Numbered from the stretch's first letter, positions 25,776 through 35,985 are shown. The stretch is 64,000 nt of DNA from CAYJLC01 sp964370735 (GCA_964370735.1 CAYJLC010000002.1:62001-126000); one strand, 5' to 3'. Notes: a model not told the origin generated them from the letters alone. Numbers and translations: made by a program.

Positions 25776-27515
25776 ATGACAGCAATTTTAATTTCGTTTA
25801 TCGTATTCTCAGGAGCAGTAGGTTTAATAACTTACTTCAAAACAAAAAATGACACTCTTTCAACATCGGATGGTTACTTCTTAGGGGGAAGAAGCTTAAC
25901 TGGTGGAGTTATCGCAGGTTCATTACTTTTAACAAACCTAAGTGCAGCAAGCTTTGTTGGTATGTCAAGCCAAGCTTATCAACAAAACATGGCAGTTATG
26001 GGCTGGGAAGTAGGTTCAGGGATTACGCTTATTATCGTAGCACTATTTTTAGTTCCACGTTACTTAAAACAAGGTATCACAACAATTCCTGATTTTATAG
26101 AATCAAGATTTGATGGGGGAACTAGAAAATTTATAACAATTCTTTTCTTAGTTAGTTACATCGTAAATATGCTACCAATCACATTATATTCTGGTGCGGT
26201 AGCTATGGGTCAAATTTTTGACATCGCAGGTATTTTTGGAATTTCTTATGCACAATCTATCTGGCTTATGGTATGGGTTATTGGAATTATTGGTGCTATT
26301 TATGCTATCTTCGGTGGTTTAAGAGCGGTTGCAATTTCTGACTCAATCAACGGTATCGCACTTGTTATCGGTGGACTTTTAGTTCCAGTTTTTGCATTAC
26401 TTGTAATTGGTCAAGGCGATTTATTTAGCGGATTTGATTTATTCATCAACAGCACTCCAGAGAAGTTTGACGCTATCGGTTCAGAAGATAGTTTCCTACC
26501 AATTTCAACTATGTTTACAGGGCTAGTTTTAGTTAACCTTTACTACTGGGGTACAGACCAATCAATCATCCAACGTGCTTTAGGTGCTAAAAATCTTAAA
26601 GAAGGTCAAAGAGGCGTAATTTATGCTGGATTTTTAAAAGTATTAACTCCACTTATGGTTATCATTCCAGGAACAATGGCATTCCAAATCTTCGGTGGTG
26701 GCATTGAAAATATGGATGCAGTTTACCCACAACTTGTAAGTAAAGTTTTACCAGCTCCACTAGTTGGTTTCTTTGCAGCAGCATTAATGGGAGCAATTTT
26801 AAGTACATTCAACAGCGTACTAAACTCAGCATCAACTTTATTCGCATTAAATGTTTATAAACCAGCTAAAAAAGGCAATGTTACAGACGATAAATTAATC
26901 AAAGTTGGTAAAATTTTCGCACTTGTTATCGCAATTATTTCTATGTTTGTAGCACCACTTATCTTAAACGCACCAAAAGGATTATTTGACTATTTACAAA
27001 CAATCAATGGTTTCTTCAATGTTCCAATTTTCACAATTATCTTTATGGGTTATATGACAAAAAGAGTGCCACCAATCGCTGCAAAAGTTGCTATAACTTT
27101 CTTCGTAGGTGTTTACGCATTAACTCAAATTCATACATTCTTCCCAACTTTCCAAGTGTTTAACACAGGATTACATTACCTACATATTTCTGCAATCTTA
27201 TTTGTTTTATCTTGCTTAATTATGTACATCATTGGTAAAGTAAAACCTATGGAAGAAGATTATGTAATGCCAATTTCAAATGTAGTTGAAATGGAGCCTT
27301 GGAAACACAGATACACTTTCAGTGGTTTCGTAGTTTTCGTAATGCTTGGTATGTATGTCGTATTCTCTAAAATAGGTATCGCAAGAGAAGGCGGAATGGG
27401 TGTTGATACAGTTATCGCACTTGTAATAATCGGTGCAATTTGTGCAGTAGGGTCAATCGCAATAGATAGAGCTGTTAATAAAAAAGCTACACAAACGATT
27501 TCTGAAAAGGAATAG
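25776..27515 (+). CDS. Sodium:solute symporter (SSS family)
   Basis: A 579-residue protein with about 14 membrane segments. Recognisable SSS features are SDGYFLGGRSLTGGVIAGSLLLTNLSAASFVGM (cut here as GYFLGGRSLTGG and SLLLTNLSAASFVGM), RYLKQGITTIPDFIESRF and YYWGTDQSIIQRALGAKNLKEG (given as YYWGTDQSIIQR), the SGLT-like pattern. It imports a solute with sodium. Between the LacI regulator and the alpha-galactosidase, the solute is probably an alpha-galactoside or galactose (inferred). Confidence 0.9.
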   Translation: MTAILISFIVFSGAVGLITYFKTKNDTLSTSDGYFLGGRSLTGGVIAGSLLLTNLSAASFVGMSSQAYQQNMAVMGWEVGSGITLIIVALFLVPRYLKQGITTIPDFIESRFDGGTRKFITILFLVSYIVNMLPITLYSGAVAMGQIFDIAGIFGISYAQSIWLMVWVIGIIGAIYAIFGGLRAVAISDSINGIALVIGGLLVPVFALLVIGQGDLFSGFDLFINSTPEKFDAIGSEDSFLPISTMFTGLVLVNLYYWGTDQSIIQRALGAKNLKEGQRGVIYAGFLKVLTPLMVIIPGTMAFQIFGGGIENMDAVYPQLVSKVLPAPLVGFFAAALMGAILSTFNSVLNSASTLFALNVYKPAKKGNVTDDKLIKVGKIFALVIAIISMFVAPLILNAPKGLFDYLQTINGFFNVPIFTIIFMGYMTKRVPPIAAKVAITFFVGVYALTQIHTFFPTFQVFNTGLHYLHISAILFVLSCLIMYIIGKVKPMEEDYVMPISNVVEMEPWKHRYTFSGFVVFVMLGMYVVFSKIGIAREGGMGVDTVIALVIIGAICAVGSIAIDRAVNKKATQTISEKE

Positions 27516-27536
27516 TTTTTAAAAAGAGGGATTAAA

Positions 27537-29750
27537 ATGATAAAATTTAGCAATAACACATTCCATTTATCAAATGAAAAAATAAGTTATATTTTTAAAA
27601 TAATGCGAAATAATCAACTAGGACAACTGTATTTTGGCAAGAAAATACGTCATAAAGATGATTTTGACCATCTTTTAGTTGAACGAGGAGTTATTTTAGC
27701 ACCGTGTACTTTTGAGGGAGATTTAGACTTCTCCCTTGAAGTCTTAAAACAAGAGTATCCATCGTATGGTACGGGTGATTTTCGTGACCCTGCATACCAA
27801 TTAACAATGGATAATGGTAGCAGAATTACAAATTTTGAATATAAAAGCCATGAAATAATCAAAGGTAAAAACAAATTAAAAGGCCTGCCTCAAACTTATG
27901 GTGACAATGTTGAAACGCTTGAAATTACTATGTTTGATGCGTTAATAAATGTTGAAATGGTATTAAAATATCATCTTTTCGAAGGTTTTTCTGGGGTTGT
28001 TCGTTCGGCAGAATTTAGAAATAATTCAAGCCAAAGTGTTTCAATTAACCGTGCAATGTCGTTAAGTTTAGACTTGTATGACGATAACTACGAAATGATT
28101 ACACTAGACGGAGCTTGGTCGCGTGAGCGTCATGTTTCAACTCGTAAGCTTGAAAAAGGTGTTCAATCGGTATCGAGTGCTAGGGGAGCAAGCTCGGCTA
28201 TGCATAACCCATTTATGGCACTGAAAAGACCAAATGCAACAGAAAATTCAGGGGAAGTGCTTGGTTTAACGCTGATTTACAGTGGTAATTTCCTAGCGCA
28301 AGCAGAAGTTGATGCTTATGATGTAACTCGTATGATGATTGGTATTAATCCGTTTGAATTCGAGTGGGTTTTAGGCGAGAATGAAATTTTCCAAACACCA
28401 GAGGCAGTTTTAGTATATTCTGACACTGGAATAAACGGAATGAGCCAAAATTTCCACGATTTATTTAGAAATAACTTAATTCGTGGTAAATATAAAGATA
28501 AAACACGTCCTATTTTAATAAATAACTGGGAAGCAACTTATTTTGACTTCAACGAAGAAAGCATTTTAGGTATCGCATCAAAAGCAAAAGATTTAGGCAT
28601 CGAACTTTTCGTTTTAGATGATGGCTGGTTTGGCAAGCGTGATAACGACCAAACATCTTTAGGGGATTGGTCAGTTTATCTTGAAAAATTACCTAATGGA
28701 GTCGATGGGTTAGCTAAAAAAATCAACGATTTAGGACTTAAATTCGGATTATGGTTTGAGCCTGAAATGGTAAATGAAATCAGTGAGCTTTACAAAACAC
28801 ATCCAGATTTCGTAATCAAAACTCCGAATAGAAAAATGTCTTACGGCAGAAATCAATATGTTTTAGACTTCTCAAGACCGGAAGTTGTTGACTATATCTT
28901 TGAAAAAATGTGTGAAACTATCGATAAAGCAAATATTTCATATATTAAATGGGATATGAATAGAAATATCACAGAAAGTTATAGTTTAAGCCTAGAACCA
29001 TCAAGACAAAAGGAATTTTTCCACAGATATATCCTTGGTGTGTATGAGCTTTATGAAAAATTAATCGAGAGATTTCCTGAAATTCTATTTGAATCTTGTG
29101 CTTCTGGTGGAGCGAGATTTGATGCAGGGATGTTATATTACGCGCCACAAGCGTGGGCGAGTGATGATACTGATGCAATCGAGCGTTTACATATTCAATA
29201 TGGAACATCTATGGTGTATCCGATTTCATCTATTGGTAGCCATGTAGCAGCGATACCAAATCATCAAGTTTTGAGAAAAACAAGCATTGAAACGCGTGCA
29301 AATGTTGCTTATTTTGGTACTTTTGGTTATGAACTTAATGTTAATGAAATGAGAAGTATAGATGCACTAAAAGTTTCTGAGCAAATCGAGTTTTTCAAAA
29401 AATATCGTGATGTTATATCAAAAGGCGATTTTTATAGATTGCAAAAAGGCAATATTTACAGCTGGATGGTTGTGTCTAAAGATAAGAAAACAGCTATTCT
29501 TGGTTATTATAAAATTTTAGCAACACCAAATACTTCGCTTAAAAAAGTGAATTTAGTTGGACTAGATGAAAACTTTGAGTATGAATGCAATGGAAAAACA
29601 TATTTCGGCGATGAGCTTATGAATATAGGGCATATCGTTGAAACTGAGTTCACAGGGTTAATTCAAAGTGATAAATTTAAAGGAAAATACACTTCTGGTG
29701 AAGACAAAGGCGACTTTACTTCTCAAATATATGTATTTGAAGCGAAATAA
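27537..29750 (+). CDS. Alpha-galactosidase, glycoside hydrolase family 36
   Basis: A 737-residue protein, full length for GH36. The N-terminal beta domain is followed by a barrel with DDGWFGKRDND, FGLWFEPEMV, KWDMNRN (catalytic nucleophile Asp near residue 473) and SDDTDA (acid/base Asp near 544). ESCASGGARFDAG is a family signature. No signal peptide, so it acts in the cytoplasm on imported raffinose- or melibiose-type sugars. It starts 21 bp after the symporter and shares its operator. Confidence 0.95.
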   Translation: MIKFSNNTFHLSNEKISYIFKIMRNNQLGQLYFGKKIRHKDDFDHLLVERGVILAPCTFEGDLDFSLEVLKQEYPSYGTGDFRDPAYQLTMDNGSRITNFEYKSHEIIKGKNKLKGLPQTYGDNVETLEITMFDALINVEMVLKYHLFEGFSGVVRSAEFRNNSSQSVSINRAMSLSLDLYDDNYEMITLDGAWSRERHVSTRKLEKGVQSVSSARGASSAMHNPFMALKRPNATENSGEVLGLTLIYSGNFLAQAEVDAYDVTRMMIGINPFEFEWVLGENEIFQTPEAVLVYSDTGINGMSQNFHDLFRNNLIRGKYKDKTRPILINNWEATYFDFNEESILGIASKAKDLGIELFVLDDGWFGKRDNDQTSLGDWSVYLEKLPNGVDGLAKKINDLGLKFGLWFEPEMVNEISELYKTHPDFVIKTPNRKMSYGRNQYVLDFSRPEVVDYIFEKMCETIDKANISYIKWDMNRNITESYSLSLEPSRQKEFFHRYILGVYELYEKLIERFPEILFESCASGGARFDAGMLYYAPQAWASDDTDAIERLHIQYGTSMVYPISSIGSHVAAIPNHQVLRKTSIETRANVAYFGTFGYELNVNEMRSIDALKVSEQIEFFKKYRDVISKGDFYRLQKGNIYSWMVVSKDKKTAILGYYKILATPNTSLKKVNLVGLDENFEYECNGKTYFGDELMNIGHIVETEFTGLIQSDKFKGKYTSGEDKGDFTSQIYVFEAK

Positions 29751-29757
29751 TAAAAAA

Positions 29758-29786
29758 ACTGCTTTGCTTTTGCAAGGCAGTTTTTA
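29758..29786 (+). terminator. Terminator of the alpha-galactosidase operon
   Basis: An 11-bp stem AACTGCTTTGC / GCAAGGCAGTT with TTTT loop and one G-T pair, followed by T residues. Confidence 0.85.
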
Positions 29787-29838
29787 GTATTTAAAAAAGT
29801 TTTATCAGAATAAAGTGAGATAGAATTTGACATAATAA

Positions 29839-29865
29839 AAGCGTAAGATTATCCGTCTTACGCTT
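29839..29865 (-). terminator. Terminator after plsC
   Basis: A perfect 10-bp stem AAGCGTAAGA / TCTTACGCTT with a 7-nt loop. The minus strand continues TTATTA. Confidence 0.75.
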
Positions 29866-29870
29866 AAAAT

Positions 29871-30578
29871 TTATAATGCAGATTTAATGATATCGCGTAA
29901 AATATTATCGATATTATCAAGCTCTTCTTTTTCTAAAGTTTTCGGGTCAACCGGCTTGTGGATAGTGATATTCACATCGGCTGGAGTGATTTTAAAACCC
30001 TTGTTTTTTTCAAGTAATTTGTACGAACCATCGATAGTTATAGGAACTATTATAGCGCCACCTTTTATAGCGATTTTTGTACTACCAGGTTTAAATACAC
30101 CGATATTGTTGCCTTTGCTACGAGTTCCTTCGGGGAAAATTGTCATCGAATTGCCTGCTTTAACATATTTAATCGCGTTAACAACAGCTTTTAAAGCATC
30201 CTTTGGGTCATTTCTGTCGACAAAAAGGCAATCAAGATGCATCATCCAATCACGAACGAGTGGTAATTTAGCAATTTCAGCTTTGGCTAATATTGCACGA
30301 GGAGTGCCCACGTGATGTAGCATTAAAGGGATATCAAACTGCCCTTGATGATTTGAAACGAATACAGCGTTTTCTAAAGGCAAATTTTCTTCACCGAATA
30401 CTTTAACGCGTGCGCCAGCTAGGCGAAGTAGCCTTCCAGACCAATCTTTAACGTAAAAATTCACTAAATCGCGATATTCTTTCGTAGTTTTGTCCATTTT
30501 GCCTGCTTTTCTTAGTCCACCTATTCTTGAAACTAGGTAAAACCAGAAATATGTCATCCAATATGTTGTTCTAAACAT
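29871..30578 (-). CDS. plsC: 1-acyl-sn-glycerol-3-phosphate acyltransferase
   Basis: A 235-residue membrane-associated enzyme that makes phosphatidic acid. VSNHQGQFDIPL carries NHx4D (catalytic His/Asp), VDRNDPKDAL block II, IFPEGTRSKG block III and IVPITIDGSYKLL block IV. The N-terminal hydrophobic part anchors it. GAGG precedes the start. It lies 15 bp after the DUF3592 gene. Confidence 0.93.
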   Translation of the reverse strand: MFRTTYWMTYFWFYLVSRIGGLRKAGKMDKTTKEYRDLVNFYVKDWSGRLLRLAGARVKVFGEENLPLENAVFVSNHQGQFDIPLMLHHVGTPRAILAKAEIAKLPLVRDWMMHLDCLFVDRNDPKDALKAVVNAIKYVKAGNSMTIFPEGTRSKGNNIGVFKPGSTKIAIKGGAIIVPITIDGSYKLLEKNKGFKITPADVNITIHKPVDPKTLEKEELDNIDNILRDIIKSAL

Positions 30579-30593
30579 AAAAACCTCTTAAAA

Positions 30594-31046
30594 TTAATTA
30601 TTTCCTGTATAGTCAATTGTACTAATTGACGGTGATGTTTTATCTATGTAGATATTTATTTTATCATTAGTGTAAATATTAGGTTTAAGCCATAAAAACT
30701 CGCTTTCACCTTCATATTTTATGCCATGATAGCTATATTCATAGTGAATTATATACGGTTGCTTGCGCCCTAATAGGTTATATTTTCTCGTTTTAACATA
30801 CGTTACATTAGCACGAGTAACAAAACCGTTTTTAAGCAAGCTTTTAAGTTTTAGCGTTTTAAGTTGCGAACAAATAATCAAAGTTATTGCTGCTACTAAA
30901 AAAGCTAGTGCAAAGCTTAAAAGAATGACAGTAGAAATCCCCAGACCAGTGATAATTCCGTCGACTAAAGCTGATAAAAACAAGCTAATTGATAGTACAA
31001 GTGTTATGATAAAAAAGAATTGTTGAATATTTTTTGGTGCTTTCAC
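30594..31046 (-). CDS. DUF3592-like membrane protein
   Basis: About 150 residues. Two membrane segments (about residues 10-32 and 38-62) are followed by a beta-rich domain (GFVTRANVTYVKTRKYN, then IHYEYSYHGIKYEGES and YTNDKINIYIDKTSPS), the layout of DUF3592. GTG 31046 directly follows AGGAGG and is preferred over the ATG 30 bp upstream. Function unknown. Confidence 0.65.
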   Translation of the reverse strand: MKAPKNIQQFFFIITLVLSISLFLSALVDGIITGLGISTVILLSFALAFLVAAITLIICSQLKTLKLKSLLKNGFVTRANVTYVKTRKYNLLGRKQPYIIHYEYSYHGIKYEGESEFLWLKPNIYTNDKINIYIDKTSPSISTIDYTGNN

Positions 31047-31161
31047 TTTTGCCCTCCTAATTAAGTAAAATTGCATACACTATATTATATAATATTTTTA
31101 AGAGAAAGTAAAGTAAAATTTAATAATTTTGCAATTTGTTCTTATATTTTTTTAGAAAAAA

Positions 31162-31183
31162 GCCACCTGTATATACAAGTGGC
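31162..31183 (-). terminator. Terminator of the lactate dehydrogenase operon
   Basis: Minus strand GCCACTTG-TATATA-CAGGTGGC (one G-T pair) followed by T6. Confidence 0.85.
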
Positions 31184-31189
31184 AAAGTT

Positions 31190-32356
31190 TTATTTTAATT
31201 TTGTTTTCACAGCATGAATTACAAAAGGAATAAAAACAGAAATAAGCGATGCATATCCAAGATACGAGTAGCCTTTAACAACTACTGCCATCAGCCCAAA
31301 TTGAGCAATTGCAAACGCACAACCTGTGAAAATTAGTGCGAAAATGATATTTCTAATCATATGACCTTTTTTAACTTTTTCTTCATCCATACGCTTTTCA
31401 ACAGCATTAACACAGCGAGTAACGATACCAGAAACCATGTTTACACCAGTAGAAATCGAGCCTAGAATAATTAAAATAGAAATAATCGGAGTTAAAAACT
31501 CTGAACCAACACCGTTTTGAACCAGAACAAGCATAGGCACAGACGCTGTTGCAAGGTCTGAGATAAAAGCGATTGAAAGTAAACCGATAACTGCAAGCAT
31601 AGTTGCCACAACATTTGTTATGAAAATGTAAATACCAGCTTTGTTAACTTGTTTTTCATCTGTAAGAGGTTTTACATGCTGATACATAACTGAAACTGAA
31701 GCTAGTTGGAATAAGAAGTATAAAAACGCGCTCCAAAGTGCAGGAATGAATGAGCCTGTTTCTTTTGAACCAGCAGCCATTTCGCCAGCACTCATTTTTG
31801 ATATAGAAGCAGAAATTTCACCCCATTCTGCAATGATATTTGGCACTAAAACTACGATTAGACCAATGATAATCAGTACAGAAATGGTAGCGGCAGCTCT
31901 TCTTACCATATTTGTGCCGAAAATTGATATAACGAAAATAAATGCACCAACGATTAATGTACAAAGCCAATATGGTATACCAAATAGGGTTTCGAGTGTC
32001 GAGCCACCTGTTGCAAATGCAGCAGCAGAGGCGGTCGCTATCATGATTAAGTATGTAATTTCGAACAAGTTTGAAAAGATATGACGATACTTTCCATAGA
32101 ATTTATCAGAAAATGAACGATAATCGTAAACTTTGTTTCTAAAAGCATAACGCATTCCATACCAAAAGAAAACTGCGTATAAAAATTGCGTAAATATAGG
32201 TAAAAACAATGTCCAAATGCCATAATTTATGAAATATTGATAGATTTGTGCGCCAGAGGCAAAGCCACCTCCAAACTGCGTAGTAAATGCAACGAATGCG
32301 ACACCAACGGCAAGTGGCATTTTACTTTTGTCGACTAAAAGACTTTTTTTGCTCAT
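31190..32356 (-). CDS. YkvI-family membrane transporter
   Basis: A 388-residue protein with about ten membrane segments of the APC/LeuT fold. VAFTTQFGGGFASGAQIYQYF near residue 25 is the family's glycine-rich first helix (given in two parts: VAFTTQFGGGF, ASGAQIYQYF). YkvI proteins have no agreed substrate. It starts 12 bp after the lactate dehydrogenase gene and ends at the operon terminator, where other bifurcating-lactate operons carry a lactate permease. A 2-hydroxyacid substrate is therefore a reasonable guess. Confidence 0.8.
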   Translation of the reverse strand: MSKKSLLVDKSKMPLAVGVAFVAFTTQFGGGFASGAQIYQYFINYGIWTLFLPIFTQFLYAVFFWYGMRYAFRNKVYDYRSFSDKFYGKYRHIFSNLFEITYLIMIATASAAAFATGGSTLETLFGIPYWLCTLIVGAFIFVISIFGTNMVRRAAATISVLIIIGLIVVLVPNIIAEWGEISASISKMSAGEMAAGSKETGSFIPALWSAFLYFLFQLASVSVMYQHVKPLTDEKQVNKAGIYIFITNVVATMLAVIGLLSIAFISDLATASVPMLVLVQNGVGSEFLTPIISILIILGSISTGVNMVSGIVTRCVNAVEKRMDEEKVKKGHMIRNIIFALIFTGCAFAIAQFGLMAVVVKGYSYLGYASLISVFIPFVIHAVKTKLK

Positions 32357-32367
32357 TTTAATTCTCC

Positions 32368-33786
32368 TTATTTATTAAATTTTATAACTTTATCAGGGTT
32401 TAAAATCAACTTTTCATCGAAAGCAAGCTTAATTGACTTAAATAAATCAATCATACGATTGCCTAAAAAAGTTTCCATATATTCTATTCTGCCATTACCA
32501 ATTCCATGCTCGCCAGAAAGTTGACCACCGAGTTTTTTCGATAAATCATATAACTCTACAAGGCATTTTTGCGTAGCAGAGTGCCATTCTTCGTCGGTCA
32601 TACCTTCATCTCTAAGCATTTCTGTGTGGATATTTCCATCGCCAGCGTGACCACAAGGTTGAACACGAACACCGTGTTTATTACCGATTTGCTTAGCAGA
32701 TTTTACATAATGAGCGATTTCTGAGCGAGGAACAACAACGTCACACTCTTCTTGTGCGATACTATCGGCTTTCATCGCCTCTAAAATTCCACCACGAACA
32801 GTCCAAACAGAGGCAAGTCTTTCTGCTGTGTCTGCGATTAAGCAGTCGATAACACCATGCTTTAAAGCTTCTTCGCAAAGTGCATCACACGCTTTTTCTA
32901 ATTCTTCTTTGCTCGATGCATCATACATAACAAGCAAAACAGCTTCGCCCTTATCATAAGGAAATGGTTTATTTAACCTGTTTTTAACGATATTAATAAG
33001 CTCCATCTCTAGAAATTCGATGGCTGTTGGTACAAAAGATAGGTCTAAAACGTGTGGAACCATATCGGCACATTCTTCTAAAGTTTTAAAAGGCAAAACT
33101 AAAGTTGCAGTGAATTTTGGCGCAGGAAGAAGTTTTAAAGTGACTTCTGTAAGTATACAAAGAGTGCCTTCGGAGCCGATTACTAGGTCTTTAAGGTCGT
33201 ATCCAGTAGTATTTTTGACTACATTAGACGAAAATTCTACAATTTCTCCGTCAGGAAGTACAACTTCCATACAACGCACAAAATCGCGAGTAAGTCCATA
33301 ACGAACAGCCTTCATACCACCTGCATTTGTGATAACAGTACCACCGATAGAGGCAGTTTTTTCGCCAGGGTCAGGAGGGTAGAACAAACCTTCGGCAGTA
33401 GCAGTGGCTTGAACATCTAAAAGAAGAGCGCCAGGTTCGCAAGTTATCGTTTGATTTTTTCGGTCGACAGGGAAAATTTTATTCATTCTCATTATAGAGA
33501 GCAAAATTCCACCATGTTTACAAGTTGCGCCACCGGCAAGTCCTGTACCTGCACCACGAACAGTTACAGGTATATTGTTTGCGTAAGCAAAACGCATTAT
33601 ATTCGAAATTTCAGTTGTATTTATAGCTTCTACCATAACTTCAGGAGCAAAAACACCGTATTCCGGCATTTCATCGTGAAAAAACTCAGGAAGGATATCG
33701 TCTTTTTCAATTACTCGACTATCGTCTGTGATGCTTTTTATGTAAGAAATATCATTTTTATCAATTTTTTTATACGGAAATGGCAT
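32368..33786 (-). CDS. FAD-binding lactate/glycolate dehydrogenase (GlcD/LctD-like)
   Basis: A 472-residue protein. The PCMH-type FAD domain has PVTVRGAGTGLAGGATC and PDPGEKTASIGGTV. The C-terminal FAD-oxidase domain ends LSGEHGIGNGRIEYM. ATG 33786 follows AGGAGG; the longer frame overlaps etfA. Downstream of etfB-etfA it matches the electron-bifurcating lactate dehydrogenase of Acetobacterium (LctBCD), which couples NAD+ reduction by lactate to ferredoxin oxidation. Lactate over other 2-hydroxyacids is inferred from the operon. Confidence 0.88.
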   Translation of the reverse strand: MPFPYKKIDKNDISYIKSITDDSRVIEKDDILPEFFHDEMPEYGVFAPEVMVEAINTTEISNIMRFAYANNIPVTVRGAGTGLAGGATCKHGGILLSIMRMNKIFPVDRKNQTITCEPGALLLDVQATATAEGLFYPPDPGEKTASIGGTVITNAGGMKAVRYGLTRDFVRCMEVVLPDGEIVEFSSNVVKNTTGYDLKDLVIGSEGTLCILTEVTLKLLPAPKFTATLVLPFKTLEECADMVPHVLDLSFVPTAIEFLEMELINIVKNRLNKPFPYDKGEAVLLVMYDASSKEELEKACDALCEEALKHGVIDCLIADTAERLASVWTVRGGILEAMKADSIAQEECDVVVPRSEIAHYVKSAKQIGNKHGVRVQPCGHAGDGNIHTEMLRDEGMTDEEWHSATQKCLVELYDLSKKLGGQLSGEHGIGNGRIEYMETFLGNRMIDLFKSIKLAFDEKLILNPDKVIKFNK

Positions 33787-33787
33787 A

Positions 33788-34981
33788 TTATACCTCCTTT
33801 TTATTAATTTCTTCAATCATTTTTGGAATAATTTCAAATGCATCATCGACAATGCAATAGTTTGCGATATTAAAAATTTGAGCATTTTTATCACTATTTA
33901 TAGCGACAATACATTCACTTCCAGTCATACCAGAGGTGAATTGAATAGCACCAGAAACACCACATGTAATAATGAGTTTCGGTCGAACAGTTCGCCCAGA
34001 AAGGCCAATTTGATGAGAATTATCGCCCAAACCAGCCTCTGCCATCGGTCTTGTGAAACAAATTTGACCACCTAGAGCGTCAGAAAGCTTTTTACAAAGC
34101 GCAACACCTTCGGCGTTTTTCATTCCACGACCACAAACGACAAGGATTTCTTCGTCTTCAATCGACTTCACTTTCGGCAATTCTTCGATAGATAATATTT
34201 CAATTCCAGATTTCACCATAGCATCAGAAACAGGCATTTTGTGGATAATTCCAGTAGGATTTTGAACTTTACAAGCCTTATCCATAACGCGATAGCGAAT
34301 TGTTGCGAATTGCGGACGAGCATCTGTGATAAGAATTTGAGCCATAATATTTCCACCAAAAGCAGGTCGAATTTGCACTAAATCAGTGTTTTCGCACATT
34401 TCAAGCTTAGTGCAGTCAGCGGTAAGTCCAGTTCTAAAACGGGTAGACAGACGAGGCGCAAGCGACCTACCAGCAGATGTTCCGCCTATTAAAACTGTCG
34501 ATGGCAAAGTTTCGGAAATGCAATCGGAAATTGCGTCTGCATAGCAATCGGCTTTAAAGCCAGAAAATCCATCGTGCTCATAGAAATACACATTTGAAAC
34601 ACCATAGTCTAGCAATTTTTTAGCGTTTTCTTCGGTGCCTTTTTCGCCAACTAGCACGCAAGATACTTCGTAATCTACGACACTAGCAAGCTTTTTAGCC
34701 TCTCCGATTAATTCAAAAGTTACAGGATGGATTTCGCCGAGTTCTTGCTCTGCATACACTAAAATACCATTCCAATTTTGCTTAATATTTTCGTCATTTA
34801 TAGGCTCTTGCGAGAAAGTTAGGGCATTTTCAGGACAGAGTTTAACACATACGCCACACATTCTGCATCTTTCGTCGAGCAAAATACCTTCTTTATTGAT
34901 TGAAAGTGCATCGAAAGGACATTTTTCTTTGCAAATACCACAGAGGTTGCATTTTTTTATATCTAGTGAAATTGTAGGCAT
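33788..34981 (-). CDS. etfA: Electron-transfer flavoprotein alpha subunit with ferredoxin domain
   Basis: A 397-residue protein. Residues 1-60 form a two-cluster ferredoxin (Cys 11, 14, 17, 21 and 39, 42, 45, 49). The remainder is EtfA, with GGTSAGRSLAPRLSTRFRTG and the FAD-binding end GLSGRTVRPKLIITCGVSGAIQF (given as SGRTVRPKLIITCGVSGA). The added ferredoxin domain is as in bifurcating LctC. It pairs with EtfB and shares a base with its stop region. Confidence 0.93.
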   Translation of the reverse strand: MPTISLDIKKCNLCGICKEKCPFDALSINKEGILLDERCRMCGVCVKLCPENALTFSQEPINDENIKQNWNGILVYAEQELGEIHPVTFELIGEAKKLASVVDYEVSCVLVGEKGTEENAKKLLDYGVSNVYFYEHDGFSGFKADCYADAISDCISETLPSTVLIGGTSAGRSLAPRLSTRFRTGLTADCTKLEMCENTDLVQIRPAFGGNIMAQILITDARPQFATIRYRVMDKACKVQNPTGIIHKMPVSDAMVKSGIEILSIEELPKVKSIEDEEILVVCGRGMKNAEGVALCKKLSDALGGQICFTRPMAEAGLGDNSHQIGLSGRTVRPKLIITCGVSGAIQFTSGMTGSECIVAINSDKNAQIFNIANYCIVDDAFEIIPKMIEEINKKEV

Positions 34982-35778
34982 TATTTTGCAGTCCTTTCTA
35001 TAATTTTATTTGAAACTAGGATGTCTATAAGCGTTTCAGCTTTGTTTTTTCCTTCGATTTTAACTTGCTTTTCTGATGCTTTTGGTGCAAACATCGCGTC
35101 TACTTTTGTAGGGGAACCTACCAGTCCACAGCGAGATAAATCTGGTGATGGTAAATCGTCAAAGCCAACAAACTTTATCGCTTTATCACGAGTGTTTTTC
35201 TTTAAAATGAAAGACGGCAAGCGAGGCACGCAACTATCTTTTTCGATAGTCAAAAGACATGGAAAACTTAGTCTGCTCTTTTGCTTAGTTTTAGAAAAAA
35301 TTTGTTCAATATCAATTGTTTTATCGGTTAAATTTTCGATTTTTGTCACCCAAGCACCATGTGGAATTCCTAAAAGTTCTGCAAGCGCAGGACCAATTTG
35401 GGCAGTATCACCGTCGGTGGTTTGTCTGCCGCATAAGATAAGGTCGTAGTCAGAAATAAGCGAAATCCCTTGAGAAATGGTATAAGAAGTCGCTAAAACG
35501 TCCGAACCTGCAAATTTTCTGTCAGACAGAATGATTGCATCGTCGGCACCTAAACTATAAGCATCGCGAATCATTTTTTCTGCTTGTGGTGGACCCATTG
35601 TGATAACAGTGACAGTTCCACCGAGTTGTTCTTTGATTTTTAGCGCAGTTTCTAGCGCATAGAGGTCGTAGGGGTTTGTTCTTGTTTCGGCACCTAAGCG
35701 TTTTAAGGCACCTGTTTCCTCGTCAATTTCGACAGAAGAAGTTGCAGGAACTTGCTTCATGCAAACGACTATATTCAT
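34981..35778 (-). CDS. etfB: Electron-transfer flavoprotein beta subunit
   Basis: A 265-residue protein. MNIVVCMKQVPATSSVEID, YDLYALETALKIKE and CGRQTTDGDTAQIGPALAELLG are typical EtfB stretches binding the bifurcating FAD. First gene of the lactate dehydrogenase operon, with a promoter at 35845-35873. Confidence 0.94.
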   Translation of the reverse strand: MNIVVCMKQVPATSSVEIDEETGALKRLGAETRTNPYDLYALETALKIKEQLGGTVTVITMGPPQAEKMIRDAYSLGADDAIILSDRKFAGSDVLATSYTISQGISLISDYDLILCGRQTTDGDTAQIGPALAELLGIPHGAWVTKIENLTDKTIDIEQIFSKTKQKSRLSFPCLLTIEKDSCVPRLPSFILKKNTRDKAIKFVGFDDLPSPDLSRCGLVGSPTKVDAMFAPKASEKQVKIEGKNKAETLIDILVSNKIIERTAK

Positions 35779-35844
35779 AAATTTAAACTCTCCTTTAATG
35801 TATTTTACTTTTAAAGTTTATCAGATTAAAGTTTTGCTTTTTTT

Positions 35845-35873
35845 AGTGTAACATATATTTAAATAATAAGCAA
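35845..35873 (-). promoter_or_regulatory. Promoter of the etfB-etfA-dehydrogenase operon
   Basis: Minus strand TTGCTT (35868-35873), 17 bp, TACACT (35845-35850). Confidence 0.5.
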
Positions 35874-35985
35874 GAAAAAAGTAGAAAAATTATGAATTTT
35901 TTTACCTTAATATATTAAGTGCGTTTTATAATTAGTAAAAGTGAATAAAAATAAGCAGAGATTTTTGTGATAATCATAGAAAAAA

